Shown here: positions 25,686 to 34,597 of the stretch, piece after piece | Numbering within the stretch: the first letter of the stretch is position 1 | How the letters are laid out: each line of letters starts with the position of its first letter | Assembly: GCA_947363565.1 (NCBI GenBank) | Contig: CANAPP010000027.1 | Location: 1-42,863 of the forward strand | Origin: an uncultured Lachnospiraceae bacterium | GTDB lineage: Bacteria > Bacillota > Clostridia > Lachnospirales > Lachnospiraceae | Length of the DNA stretch: 42,863 nt | Direction of reading: 5' to 3' | Made by a program: the position numbers and the translations under genes | The notes under the pieces: generated by a model | Told to the model about the DNA's origin: nothing | The model's input: the letters and a program-made list of their open reading frames with translations, nothing else | Database searches by the model: none

Positions 25686-26276
25686 TTACCCTTCATATGT
25701 GCCCTGAGCAGTAAAGTGGTTTTGCAGGACATTCAGAGTCAGTGTCTGGATTGCCGTGAAAATTATCCCGCATAAAACGGACAATAATCCGAATACGGCA
25801 AATCCGGTCAACAGGACAGCCACATTGATGATGCCCATGGTACAGGCAATGTTGACCTTCGGATTCTTTTTGTTCAGGATCAGCGCGATGATGTCAAAGC
25901 TTATGGCCGTGGATTTCGCGCGGATACACAGGTAATAGCCAGTTCCCACCAAGAATCCTGCCAGTATGACGCAGGCGGGCAGCGGCAGGGAAAGAGACAG
26001 GTTAAGGCTGTGGAAAAAGGTAAACATGGAAAGGTAGCAGGCACAGCTTAAAACGCTGCCTGCAAAGAACTCTTTTCCGAGGAATATCAAGCACACAAGG
26101 AGCAAAAACACTGTTAGCAGATTGACGAATATGGAAACATCCATCCGGCAGACCTGCCCGAGAACCATGGAAAAACTGGTGACCCCGCCGTTGATGATCG
26201 CGTTGGGTACGGTGATGAACGCGTAAGCTCCGGTGATCAGCAGATTTCCCAGGAAGATGGTTAAGATTCGTTTCAT
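25686..26276 (-). CDS. YitT-family membrane protein, short form
   Basis: This 196-residue membrane protein has five or six helices and YitT/DUF161 features: FITVPNAIINGGVTSFSMVLG, FFAGSVLSC, LAGFLVGTGYYLCIRAKST and the closing MGIINVAVLLTG region. Full-length family members are about 280 residues with a soluble DUF2179 tail; that tail is absent here and the stop is clean. The family's transport role is not established. AAGGAGG precedes the ATG, and a good promoter lies at 26350-26378. Confidence 0.82.
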   Translation of the reverse strand: MKRILTIFLGNLLITGAYAFITVPNAIINGGVTSFSMVLGQVCRMDVSIFVNLLTVFLLLVCLIFLGKEFFAGSVLSCACYLSMFTFFHSLNLSLSLPLPACVILAGFLVGTGYYLCIRAKSTAISFDIIALILNKKNPKVNIACTMGIINVAVLLTGFAVFGLLSVLCGIIFTAIQTLTLNVLQNHFTAQGTYEG

Positions 26277-26349
26277 AAATGCCTCCTTGTGCTTGAACGT
26301 TGTGCCGGTTCAGGTAAGGGCATGTCCTAAGCGTTTCCAGCACATCTGT

Positions 26350-26378
26350 ATGATAGGGCAGAGAAGGCAAAAAGTCAA
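26350..26378 (-). promoter_or_regulatory. Sigma-A promoter for the yitT-like gene
   Basis: On the minus strand, TTGACT (26378-26373), a 17-base spacer and TATCAT (26355-26350), about 75 bases before the start. A 16-base dyad (CCATTTCATGAAGTGG, 26400-26415, one mismatched pair) lies just upstream and could be an operator. Confidence 0.6.
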
Positions 26379-26517
26379 TAGCTGTACGGTGGATGAATGC
26401 CATTTCATGAAGTGGATTTCTGATGGATTTTGGACGGCTGCCTGGAACGGAGTGAACATTACCGACAGTCAACCGGAAAAACAGGAATCCGGAACGGATT
26501 AAGGAAAGGAGCCAGTG

Positions 26518-26997
26518 GTGAAGATCACGGTGATCAGTGTAGGAAAGTTAAAGGAAAAATATCTGAAAGACGCCATCGCCGAGTACGCAAAGAGGCTTGG
26601 AAAATATTGCAGGCTAGAGCTTTTGGAGGTGGCGGATGAGAAAACCCCCGAGAATGCAGGGCGTGCTGCAGAGGATGCAGTCCGGGCGAAGGAAGGAGAG
26701 CGGATCTTAAAATATGTGCGGGACGACGCTTATCTCATCACGTTGGAAATAGACGGCGCACAGCTTTCTTCGGAAAAGCTGGCGGAAAAAATTAAGAACC
26801 TGGGCATACAGGGGAAAAGCCACATTATCTTTATCATCGGCGGCTCCATCGGGCTTGGGGCTCAAGTGACGAGACGGTCGGATTTTGCCTTAAGTTTTTC
26901 AAAAATGACCTTTCCCCACCAGCTGATGCGGGTAATCCTTCTGGAACAGGTGTACCGGAGCTTCCGGATCATCAACGGCGAGCCGTATCATAAGTAG
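26518..26997 (+). CDS. rlmH: 23S rRNA pseudouridine-1915 N3-methyltransferase
   Basis: RlmH is a SPOUT methyltransferase acting on helix 69 of 23S rRNA in the whole ribosome. Conserved parts: N-terminus MKITVISVGKLKEKYL, the SAM-binding knot IFIIGGSIGLG, and the C-terminal signature FPHQLMRVILLEQVYRSFRI followed by NGEPYHK. Length 159 residues. There are two adjacent GTG codons; I prefer 26518, giving the family N-terminus and 6 bases from GGAG, over 26515. Confidence 0.97.
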   Translation: MKITVISVGKLKEKYLKDAIAEYAKRLGKYCRLELLEVADEKTPENAGRAAEDAVRAKEGERILKYVRDDAYLITLEIDGAQLSSEKLAEKIKNLGIQGKSHIIFIIGGSIGLGAQVTRRSDFALSFSKMTFPHQLMRVILLEQVYRSFRIINGEPYHK

Positions 26998-27078
26998 ATC
27001 AGAAAAATAATACCCATTCGCCGGAAGATATAGTATAATAGGAGCAGAAAAGAATTTAGAAAAGTGATGGGAGCAGTT

Positions 27079-28518
27079 ATGATCAATTGGAGATGTGGAT
27101 GGAAAAAGGTGATTATATATGCGGCTGCGGCGATTCTGGCGGCGGGCAGCGCGGGCGGCTGTATTCTTCCTGTACAGGCGCAGGAGCTTGCCGGTGACGG
27201 ACCGGCAGGAGGGATATCTGATGCCGGATGGACAGAAGAGGCAGTATTTTCCTGCGATGAGCTTGAGGATGGCGACGAACTTCTTACCGCCTACTTAAAC
27301 CGGCTGTTTTACGGGGATACAGAAGTCTCCGCTTACGGAGATGTGGGGATAAGAAAGCTTACGGATACCAGCGAGCTAAAGCTTTACCGGGAGCTTAAGG
27401 CCGCCGTAGAAAATATCGCGGCGGGCGCAAGGACATCCACGGTCGTTGAAGTAAACGGACTGAATATCCGCTATGCTTCCTGGAAGGCTTCCATGCAAAG
27501 GGTAATCTCCTATCTGCTCATGGATTGTCCCTATGAGTTTTACTGGTTTGATAAAAATTCGTGGCCAGTCTATGTCAGCGGCTACGGCAGTATGGTTACT
27601 TCCGTGACCTGTTCTTTGACCGTCGCGAAGGAATACCGGGGAAGCAGTACCTATACCGCGGACGCTGCAAAGATAAGCGCCGCGAGGAATGCCGCTGCAA
27701 ACGCGAAGGCTGTAGTGCAAAAACACGCCGACGAGTCTGACCTGGAAAAGCTGAAAAGCTACCGCTGGGAGATCTGCGCGCTGGCAGCCTACAATACCGG
27801 CGCGATCACCGGGAATGCCGATTACGGCAATCCCTGGCAGCTGATCTGGGTGTTTGACGGCAATCCCGCTACCAATATGGTATGTGAAGGCTATGCCAAG
27901 GCATTCCAGTATCTGTGCGACTTGTCGCATTTTGACGGCAACACGGCGTGCTATACGGCCACCGGCACCATGAGCGACGGGACGGCTTCCGGGGCGCATA
28001 TGTGGAATATCGTTTCTTATAACGGAGGGAATTATCTGGCGGATATAACGAACAGCGATTCCGGCAGTATCGGTTCGGATGGTTCTTTGTTCCTGGCTGT
28101 ACCAAAGAGCGGAACGATGGATAAAAGCTATATATTTTCGAATGCAAGGGGACGCCTGATCAGCTATACCTACGACTCCGATACGAAGACGCTGCTTGGC
28201 CGGGATGTCCTCAGCCTGGCTGGAGATGATAAGACAGCGGTAAAGACGCCGGTCAAAGTGTCCAAGGTGAAGATCACCGCCAGGACGAAGACGATGGATC
28301 TGAAGAAAAAAAGGACCCAGACCTTAAAAGCAACGGTATATCCGGCGGATGCCTCCAACCGGAAGGTAACCTGGAAGTCTTCCGATAAAAAGACTGCCAC
28401 AGTCAATGCCAAGGGAAAGGTGACGGCTAAGAGGGCCGGCACAGTGAAGATCACCGCCACAGCCAGGGACGGAAGCGGGAAAAAGGCTGTCATAAAGATC
28501 AAAATCAGGAAGAAATAG
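27079..28518 (+). CDS. Secreted transglutaminase-like protein with bacterial Ig-like (BIG2) domain
   Basis: The predicted exported protein has about 480 residues. A signal peptide covers roughly residues 5-35 (KKVIIYAAAAILAAGSAGG, probable cleavage after VQA). The middle domain (about 190-375) is transglutaminase/protease-like: C269 in MVCEGYAKAFQYL, H307 in GAHMWNIV and D322 in LADITNSD form the expected triad. The C-terminal 85 residues are a lysine-rich BIG2 domain (VYPADASNRKVTWKSSDKK). The ATG at 27079 has GGGAG 5 bases upstream; GTG 27064 and ATG 27067 are in frame but weaker. A TATAAT at 27034 has no clear -35. Substrate unknown; cell-surface peptide processing or cross-linking is inference. 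Confidence 0.85.
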   Translation: MINWRCGWKKVIIYAAAAILAAGSAGGCILPVQAQELAGDGPAGGISDAGWTEEAVFSCDELEDGDELLTAYLNRLFYGDTEVSAYGDVGIRKLTDTSELKLYRELKAAVENIAAGARTSTVVEVNGLNIRYASWKASMQRVISYLLMDCPYEFYWFDKNSWPVYVSGYGSMVTSVTCSLTVAKEYRGSSTYTADAAKISAARNAAANAKAVVQKHADESDLEKLKSYRWEICALAAYNTGAITGNADYGNPWQLIWVFDGNPATNMVCEGYAKAFQYLCDLSHFDGNTACYTATGTMSDGTASGAHMWNIVSYNGGNYLADITNSDSGSIGSDGSLFLAVPKSGTMDKSYIFSNARGRLISYTYDSDTKTLLGRDVLSLAGDDKTAVKTPVKVSKVKITARTKTMDLKKKRTQTLKATVYPADASNRKVTWKSSDKKTATVNAKGKVTAKRAGTVKITATARDGSGKKAVIKIKIRKK

Positions 28519-28544
28519 CTGACGGCATAAGAAAGACAAACATT

Positions 28545-28584
28545 AACTACCGGCTCTGAGAAAGATACAGGGCCGGTAGTTTTT
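28545..28584 (+). terminator. Rho-independent terminator after the transglutaminase-like gene
   Basis: AACTACCGGCTCTG (28545-28558) pairs with CAGGGCCGGTAGTT (28568-28581) with one T-G wobble, then a T-run. It separates this gene from asnB. Confidence 0.92.
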
Positions 28585-28678
28585 ACACTTTTGATACATT
28601 TTCGTTGAACTTTTGAGATTTGTACCCGTTAAACTACCACCATAACGATCAGAGAATAACAAAAGAGGAGAGACAGAT

Positions 28679-30556
28679 ATGTGTGGAATATGCGGGATTA
28701 TCGGGAAAACGGAGCAAAAGGAGCAGGTACTTAAGGAGATGATGAAGGCCATTAGGCACCGCGGGCCGGACGGCAGCGAAAGCTATGTCTCAAAGGGGGC
28801 TGCTCTTGGCTTTCAGAGGCTTGGAATCATAGACCTTGACACGGGGATGCAGCCGATGTTCAATGAGGACGGGAGCAAGGTGCTTATCTTTAACGGGGAG
28901 ATTTATAATTATTGGATATTAAAGGAATTGCTGGTGCAAAAAGGACATGTATTTCAGACATCCTCCGACTCGGAGATCCTTCTTCACGGCTATGAGGAGT
29001 TTGGTTCTGAGCTTTTATACAAGCTTAGGGGGATGTTCAGCTTTGCCATCTGGGATGAAGAGAAGAGGGAGCTTTTTGCGGCCCGGGATTTTTTCGGGAT
29101 CAAGCCGTTTTATTACGCGGTGATCGGCGGCACGCTGGTGTTTGCCTCGGAGATCAAGGGCATCCTTAAACATCCGGGATATGAGCGGAAACTGAATGAG
29201 GAAGCGCTAGAGCAGTATCTTTCCTTCCAGTATTCCGTTCTGCCGGAGACATTTTTTAAAGGCATCTATCAGCTTTTGCCGGGGCATTATCTGACTTACA
29301 AAGACCATATGCTGCAGATTGTGCGGTATTTTCAACCCTCGTTGAAGCCAAAGCTTTATGAAAGCCGCAGGCGGGCAGCTAGGGACGTGCAGGATATGGT
29401 GAAGCTGTCAGTGAGGAGGCATATGGTCAGTGACGTGGAGGTGGGGAGCTTTTTATCCGGCGGGGTAGACTCCGGGATGATCGCAGCCATCGCCGGGTGC
29501 GTGAAGACATTTACGGTAGGATTTTCCGATGAGGGCGCCATGTACGATGAGACCGGGGACGCAAAGGAGCTGGCAGATACCCTACACCTGAAGAACTGCT
29601 GCAAATATATCGGAAAGGAAGAGTTCTATCAGGCAGTCCCGGAGGTCTTATATTACCTTGACGAGCCGTCGGGGGATGCGTCTGCCGTAGCCCTATATTT
29701 TCTTGCCAGAGAAGCTTCGGGGGAAGTGAAAGTAGTGCTGTCGGGGGAAGGGTCCGACGAGCTGTTCGGCGGGTATAACATCTACCGCGAGCCGGGGATG
29801 CTTAAGCTTGTGGACTGGCTGCCGGAGTGTTTCCGGAAATGGATGGCAAAGCGGGCCGGTTCTCTCCCCAGGCAGATGAAGGGCAGGGGATACCTCATGC
29901 GGGCGGCTCTCCCGCTCAATGAGCGGTATATCGGGAACGCCTATATTTTTCATGAAGAGGAGAAGATGCGTCTGTTAAAGCGTAAGGTGACAAAGCCGGC
30001 GAAGGAATTTCTCTCGGGTACCTACGATGAGGTTGGGCACCTTTCGGCTCCGGAGCAGATGCAGTCGGTGGATCTTCAGTACTGGCTGCCGGGGGATATC
30101 CTCCAGAAAGCAGACCGGATGAGCATGGCGCACTCGCTGGAACTTAGGGTTCCGTTTTTAGACTGGGATGTGTTCGAGCTGGCCAGGAAACTGCCCGTAA
30201 GGCTAAAGCTTTCCGGATTCACGACCAAATACATCCTGCGAAAAGCCGCCGCCGGCTATCTGCCGGAATCCGTCTCCTCCAAAAAAAAGCTTGGTTTCCC
30301 GGTGCCGATCCGCAACTGGCTCAGAGAGGACGAGTGGTATGAGAGGGTAAAAGAAGCATTTGCCGGGGAAACGGCCCGGGGCTTTTTCTGCACGGACTAT
30401 CTGCTGGACCTGCTTGACGAGCACAAAAAAGGCACAGCGGACAACAGTCGGAAGATCTGGACGGTGTACGTATTTTTACTCTGGTATCAGATTTATTTTG
30501 AATCCCGTGGGGATATGGATTATAATAGAGAAAGAACATGTGCGGCGAGAGGATAG
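28679..30556 (+). CDS. asnB: Asparagine synthase (glutamine-hydrolysing)
   Basis: The 625-residue AsnB-type amidotransferase starts MCGICGIIG with Cys2 as the glutaminase nucleophile. Further motifs: RHRGPDGSES, FNGEIYNY, AARDFFGIKPFYYA, the PP-loop SGGVDS (260-265), VLSGEGSDELFGGY and SLELRVPFLD. The usual product is asparagine from aspartate and glutamine. AsnB paralogues such as Bacillus AsnB and Corynebacterium LtsA instead amidate cell-wall diaminopimelate. The gene ends 5 bases before a response regulator and looks operonic with a two-component system, which favours some regulatory or envelope link (inference). AAGAGGAGAG precedes the ATG. Confidence 0.95.
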   Translation: MCGICGIIGKTEQKEQVLKEMMKAIRHRGPDGSESYVSKGAALGFQRLGIIDLDTGMQPMFNEDGSKVLIFNGEIYNYWILKELLVQKGHVFQTSSDSEILLHGYEEFGSELLYKLRGMFSFAIWDEEKRELFAARDFFGIKPFYYAVIGGTLVFASEIKGILKHPGYERKLNEEALEQYLSFQYSVLPETFFKGIYQLLPGHYLTYKDHMLQIVRYFQPSLKPKLYESRRRAARDVQDMVKLSVRRHMVSDVEVGSFLSGGVDSGMIAAIAGCVKTFTVGFSDEGAMYDETGDAKELADTLHLKNCCKYIGKEEFYQAVPEVLYYLDEPSGDASAVALYFLAREASGEVKVVLSGEGSDELFGGYNIYREPGMLKLVDWLPECFRKWMAKRAGSLPRQMKGRGYLMRAALPLNERYIGNAYIFHEEEKMRLLKRKVTKPAKEFLSGTYDEVGHLSAPEQMQSVDLQYWLPGDILQKADRMSMAHSLELRVPFLDWDVFELARKLPVRLKLSGFTTKYILRKAAAGYLPESVSSKKKLGFPVPIRNWLREDEWYERVKEAFAGETARGFFCTDYLLDLLDEHKKGTADNSRKIWTVYVFLLWYQIYFESRGDMDYNRERTCAARG

Positions 30557-30561
30557 AGGGA

Positions 30562-31266
30562 ATGGATGAAGGAAAACTCAGGATACTTGTCATAGAAGAT
30601 GAAAAGCCCATCGCGGATATTCTGGCGTATGACCTTGGAAAGTCCGGGTATGCGGTGAGCTGCGCATATACCGGGGCAGAAGGGATGAATCTTGCGGAGA
30701 GCGTACGGCCGAACCTTATCCTCCTGGACTGGATGCTCCCGGACTTAAGCGGGGTGGATATCTTAAAGCTCCTTACGGAAAGGTACGACACACCTGTCAT
30801 TATGCTGACGGCAAGAGGCAATATTGACGATAAGGTATATGGCTTATCCTGCGGGGCGGACGATTATATCACGAAGCCCTTTGACTTAAGGGAAGTCAAT
30901 ATGCGGGTGCAGGCGATACTGCGCAGGTTTAAAAAATCAGGGACGAAGACGGATAAAAAGGAGGATATCCATATAAAGCAGATCAAGGATGCCGTGATCA
31001 ATACTCAGGAGCGGACGGTCATCCAGTGCGGAAGCCCCGTAGAGCTTACCCCTAAGGAGTTCGACCTTCTCGTGTGGCTGGTCAGCCATCCCCGGTTTGT
31101 CTTCACCAGGAACCGGCTGTTAGGTGAGATCTGGGGATATGATTTCGCGGGGGATACCCGGACGGTGGATATGCATATCCAGCGGCTGAGGAAGAAGCTT
31201 AATGCAGGAGAATCGATCATTACCGTGTTCGGGGTGGGGTATAAATATGTGCCGGAGAGAAACTAG
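30562..31266 (+). CDS. OmpR/PhoB-family response regulator
   Basis: The 234-residue regulator has a receiver with E12/D13, phospho-acceptor D56 (LILLDWMLPDLSG) and K105 (DDYITKPF), and a winged-helix DNA-binding domain (about 140-232, ELTPKEFDLLVWL, then TRTVDMHIQRLRKKL). I choose ATG 30562, 8 bases after AGAGGA; an in-frame ATG at 30538 would lie inside asnB. It overlaps the histidine kinase gene by 20 bases, the mark of translational coupling. The targets are unknown. Confidence 0.95.
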   Translation: MDEGKLRILVIEDEKPIADILAYDLGKSGYAVSCAYTGAEGMNLAESVRPNLILLDWMLPDLSGVDILKLLTERYDTPVIMLTARGNIDDKVYGLSCGADDYITKPFDLREVNMRVQAILRRFKKSGTKTDKKEDIHIKQIKDAVINTQERTVIQCGSPVELTPKEFDLLVWLVSHPRFVFTRNRLLGEIWGYDFAGDTRTVDMHIQRLRKKLNAGESIITVFGVGYKYVPERN

Positions 31267-32776
31267 ATTTGCGAGCAGCATCCTGTTTTGGATGAGCCTC
31301 TGGGTATTAGGGCTTGGGATCGGCGGTATCTTACTGATCACCGGCTTCGTGCGGATACAGATGCGGCATAATATCGAAAAGAATATCACGGAGGAGATGG
31401 AAAAGGTCCGGGACAACAGTCTGCTTTACGTCCACCAGATTCTCCTCCTTAACGATGCGGTAGTGGAGGAAGAAGGCTTCCGGCAGTGCATCCGGGCGGT
31501 GGAGGAGCAGATAAAGAGCGCCGGATACCGGGAAGCGGCCTACTATGACCTTGACGGAAACCTGCTTAAGGGCAGCGGCAGCCGGTTTGACGGCGGGAAT
31601 GAGCGTGAAGACTTTAAGCAGGCAGTTGAGCGGGACAGCACCTTTACGTTAAGCTACAAAGGAAACGGCCAGTGCGAGGTGTATTTTACTATGCCGGTGG
31701 AGCTCATGGAGAAGCGCATCGGCTACATCAGCTATTACTTTGACTACCAGAAGATGTATCAGCGGGAGTGGGACACTCTCGAGCAGACTATCGGGATCAC
31801 GGTCCTGACCTTTGTCTTTATCTGTGCGGTGATCTGGGTAATCCTCTATCGCACCATATACGCTGTCCGGGTGTTAAGCCGCGCGACCAGCCAGATATCC
31901 GCCCACTTAAAGGACGGGGAGTTTGAAAGCACTGTTGTAGAAAACTTAGGGCTACATCACCGGAAGGATGAGATCGGGGAGCTTTCGGGGAATTTTATCG
32001 GGCTGCTCGGTGTGGCAAAAGAGCAGTTTGCGAAGATACAGGAAGATAAAGACCGGATCCTTAAGCTGTTAAGCAGCCGGCAGGAGTTTTATAACAATGT
32101 GACCCATGAGCTCAAGACACCGCTTACGACCATCTCCGGTTACGCACAGCTTATGGAAAAGAACGGGCTTTCGGACACGGAGCTGTTTTTAAAGGGGACA
32201 GAGCATATCCTCAGGGAGAGCAACCGGCTTCACCGGATGGTCGTCCAGCTCCTTGAGATGCAGGAGGAGAAAAGCCCAGGCGTAAAATCGAGGCTTGATC
32301 TGACTAAGCTTCTTGGCAATGTGGCAGACACCATGCAGATCAAGGCAAAGCGGCAGGGTAGTAAGATCATGTTTAAGGGAATCGGTGAAAATGTGTTCGT
32401 TGACGGTCAGGAGGATAAGCTTCGGCAGATCTTCATCAACCTGATCGACAATGCCATCAAGTACGGGGAGCCGAAAGCGGTGATCCGCCTTGAGATTGCC
32501 AAAGGAAATGGCGCCTTGGAGGTTTCCGTGGCGAATAAGGGACAGGGAATCAAGGCAGACGACCTTGAGAATATCTTCGAACCCTTTTACCGGGCGGATA
32601 AAGAGCTTTCCAGAGAGCTGGGGAGCACGGGCCTTGGGCTATCCCTTTCCAGGAAGATCGCGCGGGAGCAGGGCGGAGAGATCAGGGTAAAGAGCACGCC
32701 CGGTGAGGAGACCGTATTTACGGTAAGCCTCCCGGAAGCGGAAAGTGAGGTTGGGCATGAGCGGAAGGAAAGGTAA
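31247..32776 (+). CDS. Sensor histidine kinase
   Basis: This 509-residue membrane kinase is the partner of the overlapping response regulator. TM1 is at about 11-34. An extracytoplasmic sensor region of about 145 residues follows, then TM2 at about 182-205 (TVLTFVFICAVIWVILY), a HAMP-like linker, the dimerisation H-box with His287 (NVTHELKTPLTT), and the ATPase domain with N-box INLIDNAIKYG, GQGIKADDLENIFEPFYR and GSTGLGLSLS. The chosen ATG follows GGGTGGGG by 7 bases. The gene overlaps the downstream lipoprotein gene by 20 bases, so the lipoprotein may be an accessory to sensing. Confidence 0.95.
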   Translation: MCRRETRFASSILFWMSLWVLGLGIGGILLITGFVRIQMRHNIEKNITEEMEKVRDNSLLYVHQILLLNDAVVEEEGFRQCIRAVEEQIKSAGYREAAYYDLDGNLLKGSGSRFDGGNEREDFKQAVERDSTFTLSYKGNGQCEVYFTMPVELMEKRIGYISYYFDYQKMYQREWDTLEQTIGITVLTFVFICAVIWVILYRTIYAVRVLSRATSQISAHLKDGEFESTVVENLGLHHRKDEIGELSGNFIGLLGVAKEQFAKIQEDKDRILKLLSSRQEFYNNVTHELKTPLTTISGYAQLMEKNGLSDTELFLKGTEHILRESNRLHRMVVQLLEMQEEKSPGVKSRLDLTKLLGNVADTMQIKAKRQGSKIMFKGIGENVFVDGQEDKLRQIFINLIDNAIKYGEPKAVIRLEIAKGNGALEVSVANKGQGIKADDLENIFEPFYRADKELSRELGSTGLGLSLSRKIAREQGGEIRVKSTPGEETVFTVSLPEAESEVGHERKER

Positions 32777-34052
32777 GATAAGGAAAGCTTTGCGGGCGGT
32801 GCTTATCTTCACAGTGCTGGCATCCGGCAGCGTACTGTGGGGCTGTGCCCGGCAGGAGACGACAAAGACGATCGGGCTTCCCGATACGGAAAATGGGGAG
32901 AAAGGCTTTCCGGGATTTGTCATAAAGACCATTAGGGAATATGTCTACGACGGGCACAGCGAGGGCAATTTGCGGTTCGGATGGGGAGGGACAGGCTCGG
33001 ATACGGCTTTCCTGCTCAGATACGGGGAAAAAGGTTATACCTTCCGGAAGATCGATGTCAATACGAAACAGACGGTAAGCGAAACTTTTGTGGACGACCG
33101 GATGCTCTTTAACATCCAGATCGCGCCCGGCGGCAGATATATCTCCTACGAGGCAGAGACAGAAGAAGAGGCCGCGCCGGAACTTGTCCTGTTTTGCGCT
33201 GGGGAGGGGGAGCGGGTCGTACTGCGCCAATGGGACGAATGCCTGCAGGATTTTTCCTATGTGTGGAGCGACGACGGGACAAAGCTCTTCTCCTGGCAGA
33301 ACGGGGACGATCCTGCGTTTTTGCCAGATACTGACTGGTGCGTGACCTGCTATGATATGGATACGCTCGTACGGGACAACAACGGCCGGCTGACGGTCCA
33401 AAAGACGGAGATGAAGATGCCCGGCAGTAATTATGCCTGGCGGCATGTCCTGCCCGATGCCCACGGCACAACGGTGTATGTAAGGGAAGAGTACGAGACC
33501 TTTTCGGACAGCAAAAAGGGAGAGTATCTCCATGGACAGGCAAAGAAGAAGGCGGCGCAGGAGACGAATACAGAAAACGCAGAACCTGAAATAGAAAGCA
33601 AAGGCCAACCGGCGAAAAACTGGCTGCTTACGCCAAAAGAGCACCGGATAGAAAAACTTCCGGAATACGCAAAATACGCTGTCTGGCCCATCAAGTACAC
33701 AAAGAACGGGCTTTACTACCAGAGCGAGGAGAAAAAGCTCTATCTAGCAGGGAATATCGAAGAAAAACCGGAAGTGAAGGAACTTTTTTCGGTATCCAAT
33801 GCGCAAGTTTGTATCTGCGGGAAGGGCGACCATATTTTCCTTGCAGAGTGGACAGATGATCTGCAGAATATGCAGATCAGCGGCGTGAAGATGAAGGGGA
33901 GCGAACCGCAGACAAAGCAGGTGCTTTATCAGACTGCCTGCGAGAGTGCTGATTATGCCATCGCTTCCGATGATGCGGCGATCGTGCTTTGCCAGTCGGT
34001 ATACCTGGGGGACGACAGGCATTCCTTTAAGGTGACGGAGCTTGGATATTAA
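32757..34052 (+). CDS. Propeller-like lipoprotein linked to a two-component system
   Basis: The 431-residue protein has a basic N-terminus, a hydrophobic segment and a lipobox LWGC (lipidated C30). The body contains TolB/WD40-like beta-strand units such as IQIAPGGRYISYEAE (about 125) and YVWSDDGTKLFSWQNGDD (about 170), so a beta-propeller facing the outside is likely. A charged low-complexity insert (about 255-285) interrupts it. ATG 32757 is chosen with GAGG 6 bases upstream; a GTG at 32745 is the alternative. The 20-base overlap with the kinase gene implies joint translation. No enzyme motif is seen; a ligand-binding accessory role is inference. Confidence 0.72.
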   Translation: MSGRKGKIRKALRAVLIFTVLASGSVLWGCARQETTKTIGLPDTENGEKGFPGFVIKTIREYVYDGHSEGNLRFGWGGTGSDTAFLLRYGEKGYTFRKIDVNTKQTVSETFVDDRMLFNIQIAPGGRYISYEAETEEEAAPELVLFCAGEGERVVLRQWDECLQDFSYVWSDDGTKLFSWQNGDDPAFLPDTDWCVTCYDMDTLVRDNNGRLTVQKTEMKMPGSNYAWRHVLPDAHGTTVYVREEYETFSDSKKGEYLHGQAKKKAAQETNTENAEPEIESKGQPAKNWLLTPKEHRIEKLPEYAKYAVWPIKYTKNGLYYQSEEKKLYLAGNIEEKPEVKELFSVSNAQVCICGKGDHIFLAEWTDDLQNMQISGVKMKGSEPQTKQVLYQTACESADYAIASDDAAIVLCQSVYLGDDRHSFKVTELGY

Positions 34053-34107
34053 AAGCTTGGATATAAAAAAACGAAACGATATACCGATTAGAAAGAGGGA
34101 GAAAGCT

Positions 34108-34521
34108 ATGGCAACAGCAAAAGTAAAAGCGGTCTTTGCGTGTGATGTGAAGAAGGTGTGGGATATTGTGACTGACCTTAAGGAATACTCCTGGAGGAGT
34201 GATATTGAACGGATTGAGATCCTGAGCGGCAGCCGGTTCGTCGAGTATACGAAGGACGGGTATGCCACGACCTTTACCATAACGGCGAAAGAGCCGTTAA
34301 AGCGGTGGGAATTTGATCTGGAAAATACCAATATGCGCGGGCACTGGACGGGGATATTTTCCTGGCAGGAGAACGGGACTGCCATTGAATTTACGGAGGA
34401 AGTGGCCGTGAAGAAGTTTTTCCTTAAGCCCTTTGCGGGAATGTACCTGAAAAAGCAGCAGGCGGCTTATATTGCCGATCTGAGACAAGCGTGCCGGGAC
34501 GGAGGTGATTTTAAAAATTGA
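34108..34521 (+). CDS. SRPBCC (START-like) family protein
   Basis: A small 137-residue protein resembling polyketide-cyclase/START-like ligand-binding folds: VKAVFACDVKKVWDIVTDLK, the WEFDLENTNM strand and the terminal helix LKKQQAAYIADLRQAC. Such proteins bind hydrophobic ligands; the ligand is unknown. ATG 34108 with GAGGGAG upstream is preferred over an extended frame from 34042 that overlaps the lipoprotein gene. It lies 55 bases after that gene and is probably the last member of the asnB transcript, since the next gene has its own promoter. Confidence 0.78.
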   Translation: MATAKVKAVFACDVKKVWDIVTDLKEYSWRSDIERIEILSGSRFVEYTKDGYATTFTITAKEPLKRWEFDLENTNMRGHWTGIFSWQENGTAIEFTEEVAVKKFFLKPFAGMYLKKQQAAYIADLRQACRDGGDFKN

Positions 34522-34546
34522 CAGAATATGCCCCGGATGATATGCT
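34518..34546 (+). promoter_or_regulatory. Sigma-A promoter for the uridine phosphorylase gene
   Basis: A perfect TTGACA (34518-34523) overlaps the SRPBCC stop codon. It is followed by 17 bases and TATGCT (34541-34546), about 50 bases before the start. Confidence 0.65.
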
Positions 34547-34597
34547 GATATCAAGAAAAAGCCGTAGAGCTTATGATAAAGATTGCGGGGTGAATGG

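Noticed and set aside
24224-25732. A 502-residue open frame antisense to nfnB
   Set aside because: nfnB has clear cluster, FAD and NADPH motifs on the plus strand, while the antisense translation is rich in Arg, His and Leu with no motif. Long antisense frames are common where third positions are G/C-rich.
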